DNA of 15,803 bases from Candidatus Poseidoniales archaeon. GTDB taxonomy: Archaea; Thermoplasmatota; Poseidoniia; Poseidoniales; Poseidoniaceae. The notes beneath the pieces were generated by a model. The model made no database searches. It was not told the DNA's origin and worked only from the letters and a program-made list of their open reading frames with translations. A program made the position numbers and the translations under genes. Of the stretch, positions 1 to 7,339 are shown one piece after another. Each line of letters starts with the position of its first letter. The stretch's first letter is position 1. The DNA lies in assembly GCA_012959845.1 (NCBI GenBank), contig DUCL01000170.1, forward strand, positions 448 through 16,250, in the 5' to 3' direction.

Positions 1-351
1 GCAACAGAATGTGATGGATATATATTGACATCTCCTGAATATCATGGCACAATGTCTGGTGTAATGAAAAATACACTTGATTGGGTCTACAAGGACCACG
101 TTGGCGGCAAAGCGTTTGGTTTGATGTCAACATTAGGTGGTATTTCAAATTCAAATACACTAAACCACATGCGCATTGCAGTTAGATGGATTCATGGATG
201 GTGTGTGCCAGAGCAAGTTGCTGTTGGCAAAGTAAAGGAAGCGTTTGATGATGACAATAATCTTACAGATACTGATGTTGCTGAAAGAGTCGTAGGCCTA
301 GCGCAAAGTGTAGTTAAAGCTGCCATCATGTTAAGAGATAACAAAGAGTGA
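1..351 (+). CDS. NAD(P)H-dependent FMN reductase-like flavoprotein, C-terminal part (5' end outside window)
   Basis: The frame is open from base 1 and the true start lies upstream, so about 116 C-terminal residues are visible. The segment SPEYHGTMSGVMKNTLDWV matches the flavin-binding loop of the NADPH-dependent FMN reductase family (flavodoxin-like fold), where SPEYN/H-G-x-x-x-GxLKNxLDW sits over the isoalloxazine ring. It is followed by the beta strand GKAFGLMSTLGG, also typical of the family. Family members are soluble cytoplasmic enzymes that reduce FMN or small quinone and azo substrates with NAD(P)H. The physiological substrate cannot be told from this fragment. A glutaredoxin gene follows 63 bases downstream on the same strand, so a redox role is plausible. 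The TTG at base 25 could be read as a start but would remove the beginning of the conserved loop strand. Confidence 0.75.
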   Translation, partial: ATECDGYILTSPEYHGTMSGVMKNTLDWVYKDHVGGKAFGLMSTLGGISNSNTLNHMRIAVRWIHGWCVPEQVAVGKVKEAFDDDNNLTDTDVAERVVGLAQSVVKAAIMLRDNKE

Positions 352-372
352 TTTGGTCTTTTGATTTTAACA
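352..372 (+). terminator. T-rich stretch after the FMN reductase gene
   Basis: Directly after the stop codon lie three T-rich runs within 17 bases (TTTGG, TCTTTTG, ATTTTAA). Archaeal RNA polymerase terminates at oligo-T tracts without needing a hairpin, so this is a plausible intrinsic terminator. The run is short and the call is tentative. Confidence 0.3.
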
Positions 373-414
373 AATCAACATGGGTTCAAAAAGGATTAGT
401 CTTCACCATTGGAT

Positions 415-693
415 ATGGGTGAAGAAGTTGTACTAGGCCATGCTGCTGAAGCTGGCACTGATTTTTTGATATATACGAGCAATTATTGTGGTTATTGTAC
501 GGCTGCAAAGAGATTGTTCAAACAAAATGACTTGTCTTTTAAGGAAATTAATTTTGATGAAAATCCACAAGTTAGAAATGATGTGGTGGCTGCTACTGGG
601 CGAAGAACTGTTCCTGTAATCTTTGACTTACGCGGTGATGCTCCTATGTATATTGGCGGCTTTGATGAGACAAGCCGTTATCTACGACAGTGA
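415..693 (+). CDS. Glutaredoxin
   Basis: A 92-residue thioredoxin-fold protein starting at ATG 415. An in-frame TTG at 409 would add two residues but has no better context. The active site is CGYC (Cys25 and Cys28) in the context YTSNYCGYC, at the end of the first strand as expected for glutaredoxins. The cis-proline motif TVP is at residues 65-67 and the glutathione-binding region GGFDE is at 81-85. Length fits a single-domain dithiol glutaredoxin (80-100 residues). It would reduce disulfides or mixed disulfides in the cytoplasm. The natural reductant is not shown, because many archaea lack glutathione and use other low-molecular thiols. No clear Shine-Dalgarno is seen, so the mRNA may be leaderless. 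The stop lies one base from the stop of the convergent hydrolase gene. Confidence 0.88.
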   Translation: MGEEVVLGHAAEAGTDFLIYTSNYCGYCTAAKRLFKQNDLSFKEINFDENPQVRNDVVAATGRRTVPVIFDLRGDAPMYIGGFDETSRYLRQ

Positions 694-694
694 A

Positions 695-1297
695 TTACTC
701 AAAGGTCTTGAGCCATTCTGTTAGTTCATCGTGATGTTCAATGGGGATCATGTGTCCTTTGCTGTGCTCGACGAGTTCAACAGCCCAGCCTGCAGTTTCA
801 AACAGGTGCGCAATTGCCCATCCATCTTCGATAGGCACTCTAATGTCTCTTTCCCCATGCATCCAAAATAATCTCTTTTTGTCTAATTCATCTAAGCGCA
901 TTCGTAATTCCATTGGCCTAATCAATCTAGTTCCAATACAAATTAATCCAACAATACGGTCAGCAATAGGTAGTTGCAGTAATTCTTGTGCCATCGCACC
1001 ACCTTGACTAAAACCACCAACGACAAGAGGGCCTAAAGGTGCATTTTTAGAGATTAACTCCTCTAATTGTGAAAGACTTGAATCAACATCTATTAATTCA
1101 ATTCTTGAAAGATTGCCTCTGCGTGTTGTATCTGAATCATAATCTTCGTATCTCCACCATGTTCTACCTCTGGTTGGATGTGTAAAACGCCCTTCGGGAA
1201 CTAGAAGTGTCCAACCTTCAGGACATACTTTTTCTGCGAATGGACGCATCATCTCTTCATTTCCAGTCATACCGTGCATTAGGATGAGAGTTGGCAT
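695..1297 (-). CDS. Alpha/beta hydrolase, carboxylesterase/phospholipase (YpfH-like) family
   Basis: A 200-residue serine hydrolase of the phospholipase/carboxylesterase family. It opens with the strand and oxyanion motif LILMHGMTG (residues 4-12). The nucleophile elbow GFSQGG places Ser97. Asp151 (HGERDIRVP) and His182 (SKGHMIP) complete a catalytic triad in the usual order and spacing. No signal peptide is seen, so it should be cytoplasmic and hydrolyse short esters or acyl thioesters; the substrate is unknown. The start is taken at ATG 1297 because AGGTGA ends five bases upstream. An upstream in-frame GTG at 1306 lies inside that Shine-Dalgarno site and is unlikely to be the start. It lies 33 bases behind the lipoprotein gene on the same strand, so the two may share a transcript. 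Confidence 0.82.
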   Translation of the reverse strand: MPTLILMHGMTGNEEMMRPFAEKVCPEGWTLLVPEGRFTHPTRGRTWWRYEDYDSDTTRRGNLSRIELIDVDSSLSQLEELISKNAPLGPLVVGGFSQGGAMAQELLQLPIADRIVGLICIGTRLIRPMELRMRLDELDKKRLFWMHGERDIRVPIEDGWAIAHLFETAGWAVELVEHSKGHMIPIEHHDELTEWLKTFE

Positions 1298-1330
1298 CGC
1301 AATCACCTGTTAATCCTGAACTATCTAGTC

Positions 1331-2296
1331 TTACAAAGTCCATTGAGTTACTAGTGCTCCGGCTACTTTCAAATGAATAAAAGAGCCTTGTCCACGTACT
1401 GTAATCGTCAGTGAATATTCACCAGAATTGCTTGGTATTGTACCGATTGCACCTTTTTCTGTTGCTCCTGCGCCCCATGCTCTTGTTAGAGGACTTGCAC
1501 CTGCATGGTCTTTCATCGATAGTGAACCTGAGCCGCCAGCGTTTGAGATTTCAACATCCAAATACCAGACTAATACATTCCAATCTTCACCGTCTGGGTG
1601 TCCACTGTCCAAGAAAGAATCATAGATTTCATTTTGGCGGTTTTCATATCTTTCATCGATTAAATCTCTTGCCCGATAAAAGAATACATCGCCATCATAG
1701 CCTTTCTTGTCTAAGGTTAATGTCATACGCAATTGTTCAACGCCGGTATCATTGGTCCAAACCAATGATTCAATGAATCCTTTTCTTCCAGAAAATTCGT
1801 ATTGTAGTCGCTGGCCGTCATCTGAAGTTGCGACTACATTTGTAACGCCGTTGTAAATGTTGATTGTTTCAGCATCCCATGTAATTCCAAATAACATAAA
1901 ACTCCATTGTTGTCCTTTTTGCCAAGGAAAATTAAACACTTGTTGCGACTCACCTTCTTCAAAGACTGAGAGACCGTCAATCATAATACGTCCAAGGAAA
2001 GGATTGTGGTTGATTACAGCATGACGTTGTGCTTCTCTTTCACTTGAAATACCGAGCATATACTGTTGTTCCTCATCATTTATTTCAGCGACTACAAGCC
2101 TAGCACTGTCTTCTCCAAATTGAGGTGTTACGAAAGTGTACATCCATTGATCGCCGATTTCCCAGACAGGTAATTCCATTTCATCAACAGTTGTATTACC
2201 AATTGATGTTGAAGGGACCTCACCACTTTCTAAGCATCCCGCCAAGGATAGAGAAAGCATCAATGCCGATAGCAATAACGATACTCGCATAGTCAT
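1331..2296 (-). CDS. Secreted lipoprotein of unknown function
   Basis: About 320 residues. The N terminus has an arginine, a hydrophobic stretch and the lipobox LAGC (Cys near residue 19-21), so the mature protein should be lipid-anchored on the outer face of the membrane. After the lipobox comes a Thr/Ser-rich linker, then a beta-rich region beginning WEIGDQWMYTF. The C-terminal part (GEYSLTITVRGQGSF to QWTL) looks like a beta-sandwich end. I recognise no catalytic motif. Three starts are possible: GTG 2305, ATG 2296 and ATG 2290. None has a convincing Shine-Dalgarno and all keep the signal peptide, so the choice of 2296 is weak. It sits about 57 bases after hppA on the same strand. A solute-binding or surface-sensing role is only a guess. 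Confidence 0.7.
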   Translation of the reverse strand: MTMRVSLLLSALMLSLSLAGCLESGEVPSTSIGNTTVDEMELPVWEIGDQWMYTFVTPQFGEDSARLVVAEINDEEQQYMLGISSEREAQRHAVINHNPFLGRIMIDGLSVFEEGESQQVFNFPWQKGQQWSFMLFGITWDAETINIYNGVTNVVATSDDGQRLQYEFSGRKGFIESLVWTNDTGVEQLRMTLTLDKKGYDGDVFFYRARDLIDERYENRQNEIYDSFLDSGHPDGEDWNVLVWYLDVEISNAGGSGSLSMKDHAGASPLTRAWGAGATEKGAIGTIPSNSGEYSLTITVRGQGSFIHLKVAGALVTQWTL

Positions 2297-2334
2297 CCCT
2301 GCCACTCAACCGTTGAAAGGCTAACGCTCAAAAT

Positions 2335-2357
2335 TTTGAACACTTTTCAAGTTCAAA
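2335..2357 (-). other. Small inverted repeat over the hppA stop codon
   Basis: TTTGAAC and GTTCAAA form a perfect 7-bp stem around a 9-nt loop, covering the hppA stop codon at 2353-2355. A 12-base palindrome, TCAAAATTTTGA, overlaps it at 2328-2339. The stem is AU-rich and has no long T run after it on the minus strand, so it is a weak terminator or processing-site candidate at best. Confidence 0.25.
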
Positions 2358-4419
2358 GTAAATTTGTACCAGCGAGAACTACTGCAACAATTGACATCAA
2401 CTTGATTAGAATGTTTAGAGATGGTCCTGAGGTATCCTTGAATGGGTCACCGATTGTATCACCGATAATTGCTGCATCGTGAGATGCATCGCCCTTCTTA
2501 GCGCCTTCAATGTGTCCTTGCTCAATCGCTTTCTTTGCGTTATCCCAAGCACCACCAGCATTAGCCATGAATAGAGCCATTAGAACACCTGTGACAAGAG
2601 AACCTGCAAGAAGCCCACCGAGTGCTTCTGCACCGAGTACGATTCCAACAATTACTGGAGCTGCTATTGCAACAACACCAGGGCCAACCATTTCTCTAAG
2701 AGCAGCCTTTGTTGAAATGTCAACACACTTTTGTGAATCTGGCTTGACTCCTTCTCGGCCTTCTAACAATCCATCAATCTCACGGAATTGTCTGCGGATT
2801 TCTTCAACCATTTCTCCCGCAGCCTTTCCGACTGAGGTCATGGTCATTGCAGCAACTACGAATGGCAGAGAGCCACCGATTAGAAGTCCGATTACGACCA
2901 TTGGATTGGTCAATGATAGGTCGATACCTCCAACCGCTGTTGTATATGCTGCGAATAGAGCAAGTGCTGTTAGTGCTGCTGAACCGATAGCGAATCCCTT
3001 TCCGACTGCTGCAGTTGTGTTTCCGATTGAATCAAGTTCATCAGTAATGGCTCTGACATCATCGCCAAGTGCACACATCTCTGCGATTCCACCGGCATTG
3101 TCAGCAACTGGTCCGTATGCATCAACTGTCATAGTAACACCAACAGTTGCCAGCATACCCATTGCAGCCATTGCAATAGAGTATAGCCCATATGTCTCTC
3201 CTCCGAAATGATTTGCTCCATAGATACCTGCTGCGATTAATAGTACAGGGATGAATGTAGACATCATTCCAACTGAAAGTCCTGCTATAGCATTTGTTGC
3301 AGGTCCGGTTTGTGACATCTTACCAATGTGTTGAATTGCCTTTGGCTTAATTATTCCAAAGATTGGTTCAATACCAGTATAGTATTCTGTAACCAATCCG
3401 ATTAGAATCCCTACAACGCTTCCAAGTACAACAGCATGCATTACACCAGAGTCAACATCGATTATTCCTTCCATGATGCCAGGCCAATGTCCAATAGATA
3501 AGTATCCACCAATAACGAATAGAATTGCTGCAATAAATGTTGTATTACGAAGTGCTGCTGCTGGGTCGCTTCCATTCTTTAGAATAGTCATTGAGAATAC
3601 ACCGATAATAGATGCAACATATCCGATTAGGCCAAGAAGAATTGGCAGAAGTATGTAATCTGCTTTGGTTGCATCATCGAAGCTTGAAGCGATTATCATT
3701 GCTGCAATTATTGAACCAACGAATGATTCAAAGATATCTGCACCCATTCCAGCGACGTCACCTACATTGTCTCCAACGTTATCTGCGATAACACCAGGAT
3801 TACGAGGGTCATCTTCTGGAATACCAGCCTCAACCTTACCGACTAGATCAGCACCAACATCAGCAGCCTTTGTGTAAATACCACCACCAACACGAGCGAA
3901 TAGAGCGATGGATGAAGCACCCATACCGAATCCTGCAGCCGCAGAAAGTTCGCTTGCTGTTGCATTACCAGCATCAAGCCAGTATGCAACTAAGGAAATA
4001 CCGAGTAGGCCAAGTCCACCAACTGAAAGACCCATGACTGCGCCTCCTCTGTATGAAACCTCTAGTGCTTCTGATTGCCCCTTCATAGCAGCCATTGCAG
4101 TTCTTCCATTAGCGGAAGTTGCTGCGCGCATTCCAGACAATCCTGCTAGAACTGAAGCAATTGCACCTGCGAAGAAGGCAATTGATGTGTTAGTATCTGT
4201 TATTTGTGACAATAAGGCACCAACAACTACTACGAATACTGCTAATACTTTGTACTCTGCAGTAAGGAACGCCATTGCTCCGTTTTGAATTTCTTCTGTA
4301 ATCTCAGCAACCTTAGGGTTGTCAATTTCAATGCTGTTTACTTTCTTGTATAGAATCATAGCAATAAACAGGCCAAAAACACCTGCTCCTGCTGCAATCT
4401 GTGGTATATTGTCCATCAT
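2353..4419 (-). CDS. hppA: Membrane-bound ion-pumping pyrophosphatase, K+-dependent type
   Basis: A 688-residue integral membrane protein with about 16 hydrophobic segments, the normal size for the family. It couples hydrolysis of pyrophosphate to ion export, conserving energy from biosynthetic PPi. The substrate-binding motif DVGADLVGKVE is at residues 187-197, with a second Asp-rich loop (DNVGDNVGD, about 213-221) and the C-terminal loop GDTIGDPFKDTSGPS (653-667). In GNTTAAVGKG (466-475), Ala470 and Gly473 are the residues of K+-dependent enzymes; K+-independent ones carry Lys and Thr there. Glu231 in DIFESF occupies the ion-gate position found in Na+-pumping and some H+-pumping members, so the transported ion is open. 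The start is ATG 4419, where AAGGTG lies six bases upstream; a 36-residue in-frame extension lacks family similarity. Divergent from the Nfu gene. Confidence 0.96.
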   Translation of the reverse strand: MMDNIPQIAAGAGVFGLFIAMILYKKVNSIEIDNPKVAEITEEIQNGAMAFLTAEYKVLAVFVVVVGALLSQITDTNTSIAFFAGAIASVLAGLSGMRAATSANGRTAMAAMKGQSEALEVSYRGGAVMGLSVGGLGLLGISLVAYWLDAGNATASELSAAAGFGMGASSIALFARVGGGIYTKAADVGADLVGKVEAGIPEDDPRNPGVIADNVGDNVGDVAGMGADIFESFVGSIIAAMIIASSFDDATKADYILLPILLGLIGYVASIIGVFSMTILKNGSDPAAALRNTTFIAAILFVIGGYLSIGHWPGIMEGIIDVDSGVMHAVVLGSVVGILIGLVTEYYTGIEPIFGIIKPKAIQHIGKMSQTGPATNAIAGLSVGMMSTFIPVLLIAAGIYGANHFGGETYGLYSIAMAAMGMLATVGVTMTVDAYGPVADNAGGIAEMCALGDDVRAITDELDSIGNTTAAVGKGFAIGSAALTALALFAAYTTAVGGIDLSLTNPMVVIGLLIGGSLPFVVAAMTMTSVGKAAGEMVEEIRRQFREIDGLLEGREGVKPDSQKCVDISTKAALREMVGPGVVAIAAPVIVGIVLGAEALGGLLAGSLVTGVLMALFMANAGGAWDNAKKAIEQGHIEGAKKGDASHDAAIIGDTIGDPFKDTSGPSLNILIKLMSIVAVVLAGTNLL

Positions 4420-4425
4420 AGGTAA

Positions 4426-4431
4426 CACCTT
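4426..4431 (-). promoter_or_regulatory. Shine-Dalgarno site deciding the hppA start
   Basis: On the minus strand AAGGTG stands six bases before ATG 4419. This supports 4419 over the upstream in-frame start at 4527. The region between 4420 and 4527 would then be a leader and promoter rather than coding sequence. Confidence 0.6.
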
Positions 4432-4452
4432 GTTAACCCGCCGACCTAAATC

Positions 4453-4466
4453 CCCCTCATAAGGGG
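4453..4466 (-). other. C/G-rich mini-hairpin in the hppA leader
   Basis: CCCCT and AGGGG (4453-4457 and 4462-4466) pair around a four-base loop, about 35-45 bases upstream of the hppA start. This is a local GC-rich patch in an otherwise AT-rich leader. Its role is unknown; it may be an RNA structure or a DNA-binding half-site pair. Confidence 0.3.
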
Positions 4467-4483
4467 TTCCCTCACCAATATGA

Positions 4484-4503
4484 AGCAAAATAGCCGTTTT
4501 GCT
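4484..4503. promoter_or_regulatory. Perfect inverted repeat in the hppA/nfu divergent intergenic region
   Basis: AGCAAAA and TTTTGCT form a perfect 7-bp dyad with a six-base spacer. It lies 65 bases upstream of the hppA start and 90 bases upstream of the Nfu gene start. A dyad of this size between divergent genes is a plausible operator or, if transcribed, a leader hairpin. I see no clear TATA box that would tell which. The whole gap 4420-4593 (174 bases) holds this dyad, the CCCCT/AGGGG hairpin and presumably both promoters. Confidence 0.35.
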
Positions 4504-4593
4504 AAAAATCCCTTTCTCCGTCACCATTTTCCGTCAAAATTGATTGCATTAGTTTAGCAACGGTTGAAAGGGATAAGCCACCGCCGCAGTGAT

Positions 4594-4908
4594 ATGGCGA
4601 TTAGTGCTGAAGAGGTTTTGGCCGAAATCGGCCCTGTTCAGGAAATTCTTGATGCCCATGATGGCGTTGTTACCGTTCTTGATACCAGTGATGGCAATAT
4701 CATGCTTTCATTGGATGGGGGATGTACTGGATGTTCTTCAACTCCAATGACAGCAATGCAAATTTATTATTCATTGAAAAAACTCGAGGCCATTAACGAT
4801 GTGATCTTTGTCAATGGAGAACTTCCAGAGTATATGCGCACCTTTATTGACCAAAAAATGGCAAAGGAAGCTGCAGAAGGCGACCAAGAACCTGGCGAAA
4901 TAGTCTGA
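4594..4908 (+). CDS. Nfu-type iron-sulfur cluster scaffold (NifU C-terminal domain)
   Basis: A 104-residue protein that is essentially one NifU-like C-terminal domain. The cluster-binding motif is C-x2-C in DGGCTGCSSTPMTAM (Cys44, Cys47), preceded by the beta strands GVVTVLDTSDGNIMLSLDG and followed by the helix IYYSLKKLEAI, the family order. Such proteins bind a [4Fe-4S] cluster at a dimer interface and hand it to apo-proteins in the cytoplasm. A charged tail (about 85-104) is not part of the domain. The start is taken at ATG 4594; an in-frame TTG at 4564 would add ten residues unlike the family. A possible client nearby is the endonuclease III-like protein, but that is only a neighbourhood remark. 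The stop is four bases from the stop of the convergent membrane protein gene. Confidence 0.85.
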   Translation: MAISAEEVLAEIGPVQEILDAHDGVVTVLDTSDGNIMLSLDGGCTGCSSTPMTAMQIYYSLKKLEAINDVIFVNGELPEYMRTFIDQKMAKEAAEGDQEPGEIV

Positions 4909-4912
4909 ACGA

Positions 4913-5272
4913 TTATTCTTCTGAGTCATCGCTTTGCTCATCTTTGCCAATGCTATGTGGGTTTGCACCGAAAGATACATTTCTTCCTTTAATATTCATC
5001 CTTGCTGAGAATGCTAGAATTAGACAAACCAAAGATAGCGGCTTTGGTAAGTAATTGGAACCCCATAATTCTCCACCCGATAATGAAAGCCACCAAAGTG
5101 TCGCCGCAGATGCTACTAGTAATATTGCTATTGCGCTTTGTGCTGCGCTTTCTGCCTTTTCAGAACGACTGAAGGTTGCAATGAAAGCAAATAGTGTGGC
5201 AGATAAAAAACAAAGTGATTGAGCAAGTTGTTCAATGCTTTCAACGCCGACCATATCTGCTCCTACAGTCAT
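4913..5272 (-). CDS. Small membrane protein of unknown function
   Basis: A 119-residue protein with three hydrophobic stretches (about residues 15-35, 44-64 and 77-91), short polar loops and an acidic C-terminal tail ending DEQSDDSEE. I recognise no family. Two starts are possible. ATG 5272 has a poor ribosome site. ATG 5254, six codons in, has GGAG five bases upstream and may be the true start, giving 113 residues. The gene is convergent with the Nfu scaffold gene, leaving only four bases between stops, and divergent from polX across a 96-base gap. Confidence 0.6.
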   Translation of the reverse strand: MTVGADMVGVESIEQLAQSLCFLSATLFAFIATFSRSEKAESAAQSAIAILLVASAATLWWLSLSGGELWGSNYLPKPLSLVCLILAFSARMNIKGRNVSFGANPHSIGKDEQSDDSEE

Positions 5273-5285
5273 CTACTCTTCAAAA

Positions 5286-5301
5286 GTTGGGAGTATCCAA
5301 C
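5286..5301. promoter_or_regulatory. Short dyad in the divergent gap before polX
   Basis: GTTGG and CCAAC form a 5-bp dyad with a six-base spacer, 14 bases upstream of the minus-strand membrane protein start. The gap 5273-5368 must hold promoters for both divergent genes. No convincing TATA box was recognised and no good Shine-Dalgarno stands before polX, so polX may be leaderless or nearly so. Confidence 0.2.
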
Positions 5302-5368
5302 CAATTCAATTAGATTGATAGCAATTATCCTTAGCAATCTTTGAGAAGGGTGGGCGTCATCACTGTTT

Positions 5369-7309
5369 ATGGCCGGTGCATCCTTCATTCTTCCAAAGGC
5401 TCGTCCAAGTGGCCCTCCGTATTTTTCTCGCAACCAAGTAGCCAATGTATTGCATCAAGTAGCTGTATTGCTCGAACTTCAAGGTGCCAATGTATTCCGC
5501 GTACGCTCATATCAAAATGCAAGTAGGATACTTGGCTCATTAACTAGCGATTTAGGTGAATTGATTGCCTCTGGTGAAATTTATGATATCAAAGGAATAG
5601 GAAAGGGATTGGGTTCAGCACTGACTCAATCTGTTCATGAAGGAAATTGGCCTAATGATTGGATTGATTTACACAATAATACTCCTCAAGGTCTTATTGA
5701 AATGCTCGGTATTCCGGGATTGGGTCCAAAACGAATCAAACTGATGCACGATCAATTAGGTGTTGATTCTGTTGCTAGTTTGAAAACGGCTGCATTGGAT
5801 GGTATGATTGCCCCAATGAAGGGATTTGGCGAAAAATCACAACAAAGAATGCTCGATGGTATTGAATTGTTGAGCCGATTCAGAGCGAGAAGAAGATTGG
5901 ATATTGGACTCAAATATGGTGAGGCTTTTACTAACAAAGTTGCTGCAATTCCCGGCGTTATAGAAGCGACATTGGCCGGAAGTACACGAAGAAGAAGAGA
6001 AACTATTGGCGACCTTGATGTTGTGGTTTCAGTCGATGATGAGGACCATGAGTCTGTTGCAGAGGCTATTCTCAATTTGAATGGTATTGCCGATGTTAAA
6101 GGTGCTGGGGATTCAAAGATAAGTTTGATTCTTGATACATCAATTTTTGAAGAAGGTTTTACGGTTGGACATATTGATTCAACGGTTCTTGAAGCGATTG
6201 GAGGAGATGATTACGAGCAATTGGAATCTGGTGGAACCATTGATGCTCAAGTTAGACTAGTTCCACCACATGTTGCTGCATTCACATTAGCATACTTTAC
6301 TGGAAGTAAAGAGCACAATATTGCAATGCGACAAAGAGCGATTAGTAGAGGATTACGCCTCAATGAATTTGGTTTAATACCCGAGGATAAGGCTGGTGAC
6401 CTAAAGGGGATGGCCGCAGCACAATATTCGCTAGCAGCAACATCAGAACAAGAAATCTATGCTCATTTGGGGATGCAGTGGGTCACTCCTGAACTGCGAG
6501 AGGATACTGGTGAAATATCTGCTAGCGAATCAAATAATCTTCCAACTCTGCTTGAGATGAGCGATATTCGTGGTGCTCTTCACAACCACACAACTCTTTC
6601 TGATGGTGATGCAAGTTTGGAGCAGATGGCAGACACTGCTCAGAAAATGGGTTGGAATTGGTTGGGTTTAGCCGACCATTCACCTACATTGCAAATCGCT
6701 AATGGAGCAAGTGCTGAGGATTTACTTGAGCAGGGTAATGTTATCAAAAAATATAATCAACAATGGCAACAAGATGGTAAAGATTTCAGGCTGATTCACG
6801 GGGTTGAATCAGACATTTTAGCAGGTGGAAAATTAGACCACCCCGATGATGTACTATCACAATTGGACTATACGGTCGCCAGTGTCCATGCGATGAGTAA
6901 GTGGAAGGCACGTGATGAGGTTCAAAATACCGAAGAATTGCTACAGGTTATCGACCATCCAGCAACAACAATTCTCGGTCATCCAACAGGAAGAATCCTC
7001 CAAGGTAGAGATGGTTATGAAGTGGATTTGTTATCAGTTATTGACCATATGGCTGACCACAATGATGCTGGAAGATTGAAGGCGATAGAATTGAATGCAA
7101 GCCCTTACCGATTGGATTTAGATTGGCGTCTTTGTAAACATGCAAAGGGATTAGGTGTCCCTGTTATCATCAATCCTGATGCCCATTCAATTCGTGGATT
7201 AGCAGACATTGCATATGGGGTAATGTGTGCTAGAAAGGGTTGGTTGGAAAGTGGTGATGTTCTAAATTCACTGAGTGGTGAAGAATTGATATCACGACTT
7301 CATCCATGA
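5369..7309 (+). CDS. polX: DNA polymerase X family protein with C-terminal PHP domain (PolX)
   Basis: 646 residues in the PolX layout. Residues 20-90 form the 8-kDa-like region with a helix-hairpin-helix (IKGIGKGLG), and a second one is near 113-122 (LGIPGLGPKR). The polymerase palm has GST-x6-GDLDVVV with catalytic Asp215 and Asp217, and the third acidic residue is probably Asp292 (DAQVRLVPP). The PHP domain (about 395-646) keeps its metal ligands: His405 and His407 (HNHTTLSDG), Asp436-His437, Glu480, His507, His538 and Asp604-His606. The family fills short gaps in base excision repair, and the PHP part gives 3'-5' exonuclease or 3'-end cleaning. The palm carries about 28 extra residues between Leu255 and Asp292. 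The nth gene follows after 30 bases, suggesting one repair transcript. Confidence 0.93.
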   Translation: MAGASFILPKARPSGPPYFSRNQVANVLHQVAVLLELQGANVFRVRSYQNASRILGSLTSDLGELIASGEIYDIKGIGKGLGSALTQSVHEGNWPNDWIDLHNNTPQGLIEMLGIPGLGPKRIKLMHDQLGVDSVASLKTAALDGMIAPMKGFGEKSQQRMLDGIELLSRFRARRRLDIGLKYGEAFTNKVAAIPGVIEATLAGSTRRRRETIGDLDVVVSVDDEDHESVAEAILNLNGIADVKGAGDSKISLILDTSIFEEGFTVGHIDSTVLEAIGGDDYEQLESGGTIDAQVRLVPPHVAAFTLAYFTGSKEHNIAMRQRAISRGLRLNEFGLIPEDKAGDLKGMAAAQYSLAATSEQEIYAHLGMQWVTPELREDTGEISASESNNLPTLLEMSDIRGALHNHTTLSDGDASLEQMADTAQKMGWNWLGLADHSPTLQIANGASAEDLLEQGNVIKKYNQQWQQDGKDFRLIHGVESDILAGGKLDHPDDVLSQLDYTVASVHAMSKWKARDEVQNTEELLQVIDHPATTILGHPTGRILQGRDGYEVDLLSVIDHMADHNDAGRLKAIELNASPYRLDLDWRLCKHAKGLGVPVIINPDAHSIRGLADIAYGVMCARKGWLESGDVLNSLSGEELISRLHP

Positions 7310-7339
7310 TGTATTAATCGCTGGAAGGTTGGGCTAAGC

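Noticed and set aside
376..400. Tiny frame starting at ATG in the gap before glutaredoxin
   Set aside because: It runs only six codons before a stop and has no ribosome site.
2328..2339. 12-base palindrome TCAAAATTTTGA as a regulator site
   Set aside because: It is AT-only at its core, lies just behind hppA, and such palindromes are easily found by chance in AT-rich spacers.
2510..3211. Long plus-strand open frame (233 codons) opposite hppA
   Set aside because: It is the complement of conserved hppA coding sequence, is Pro/Ser/Ala/Ile-rich low-complexity as expected for an antisense shadow, and has no recognisable motif.
4420..4527. 36-residue N-terminal extension of the pyrophosphatase
   Set aside because: It is not hydrophobic in the family manner, contains the CCCCT/AGGGG and AGCAAAA/TTTTGCT repeats, and ATG 4419 has a good AAGGTG ribosome site.
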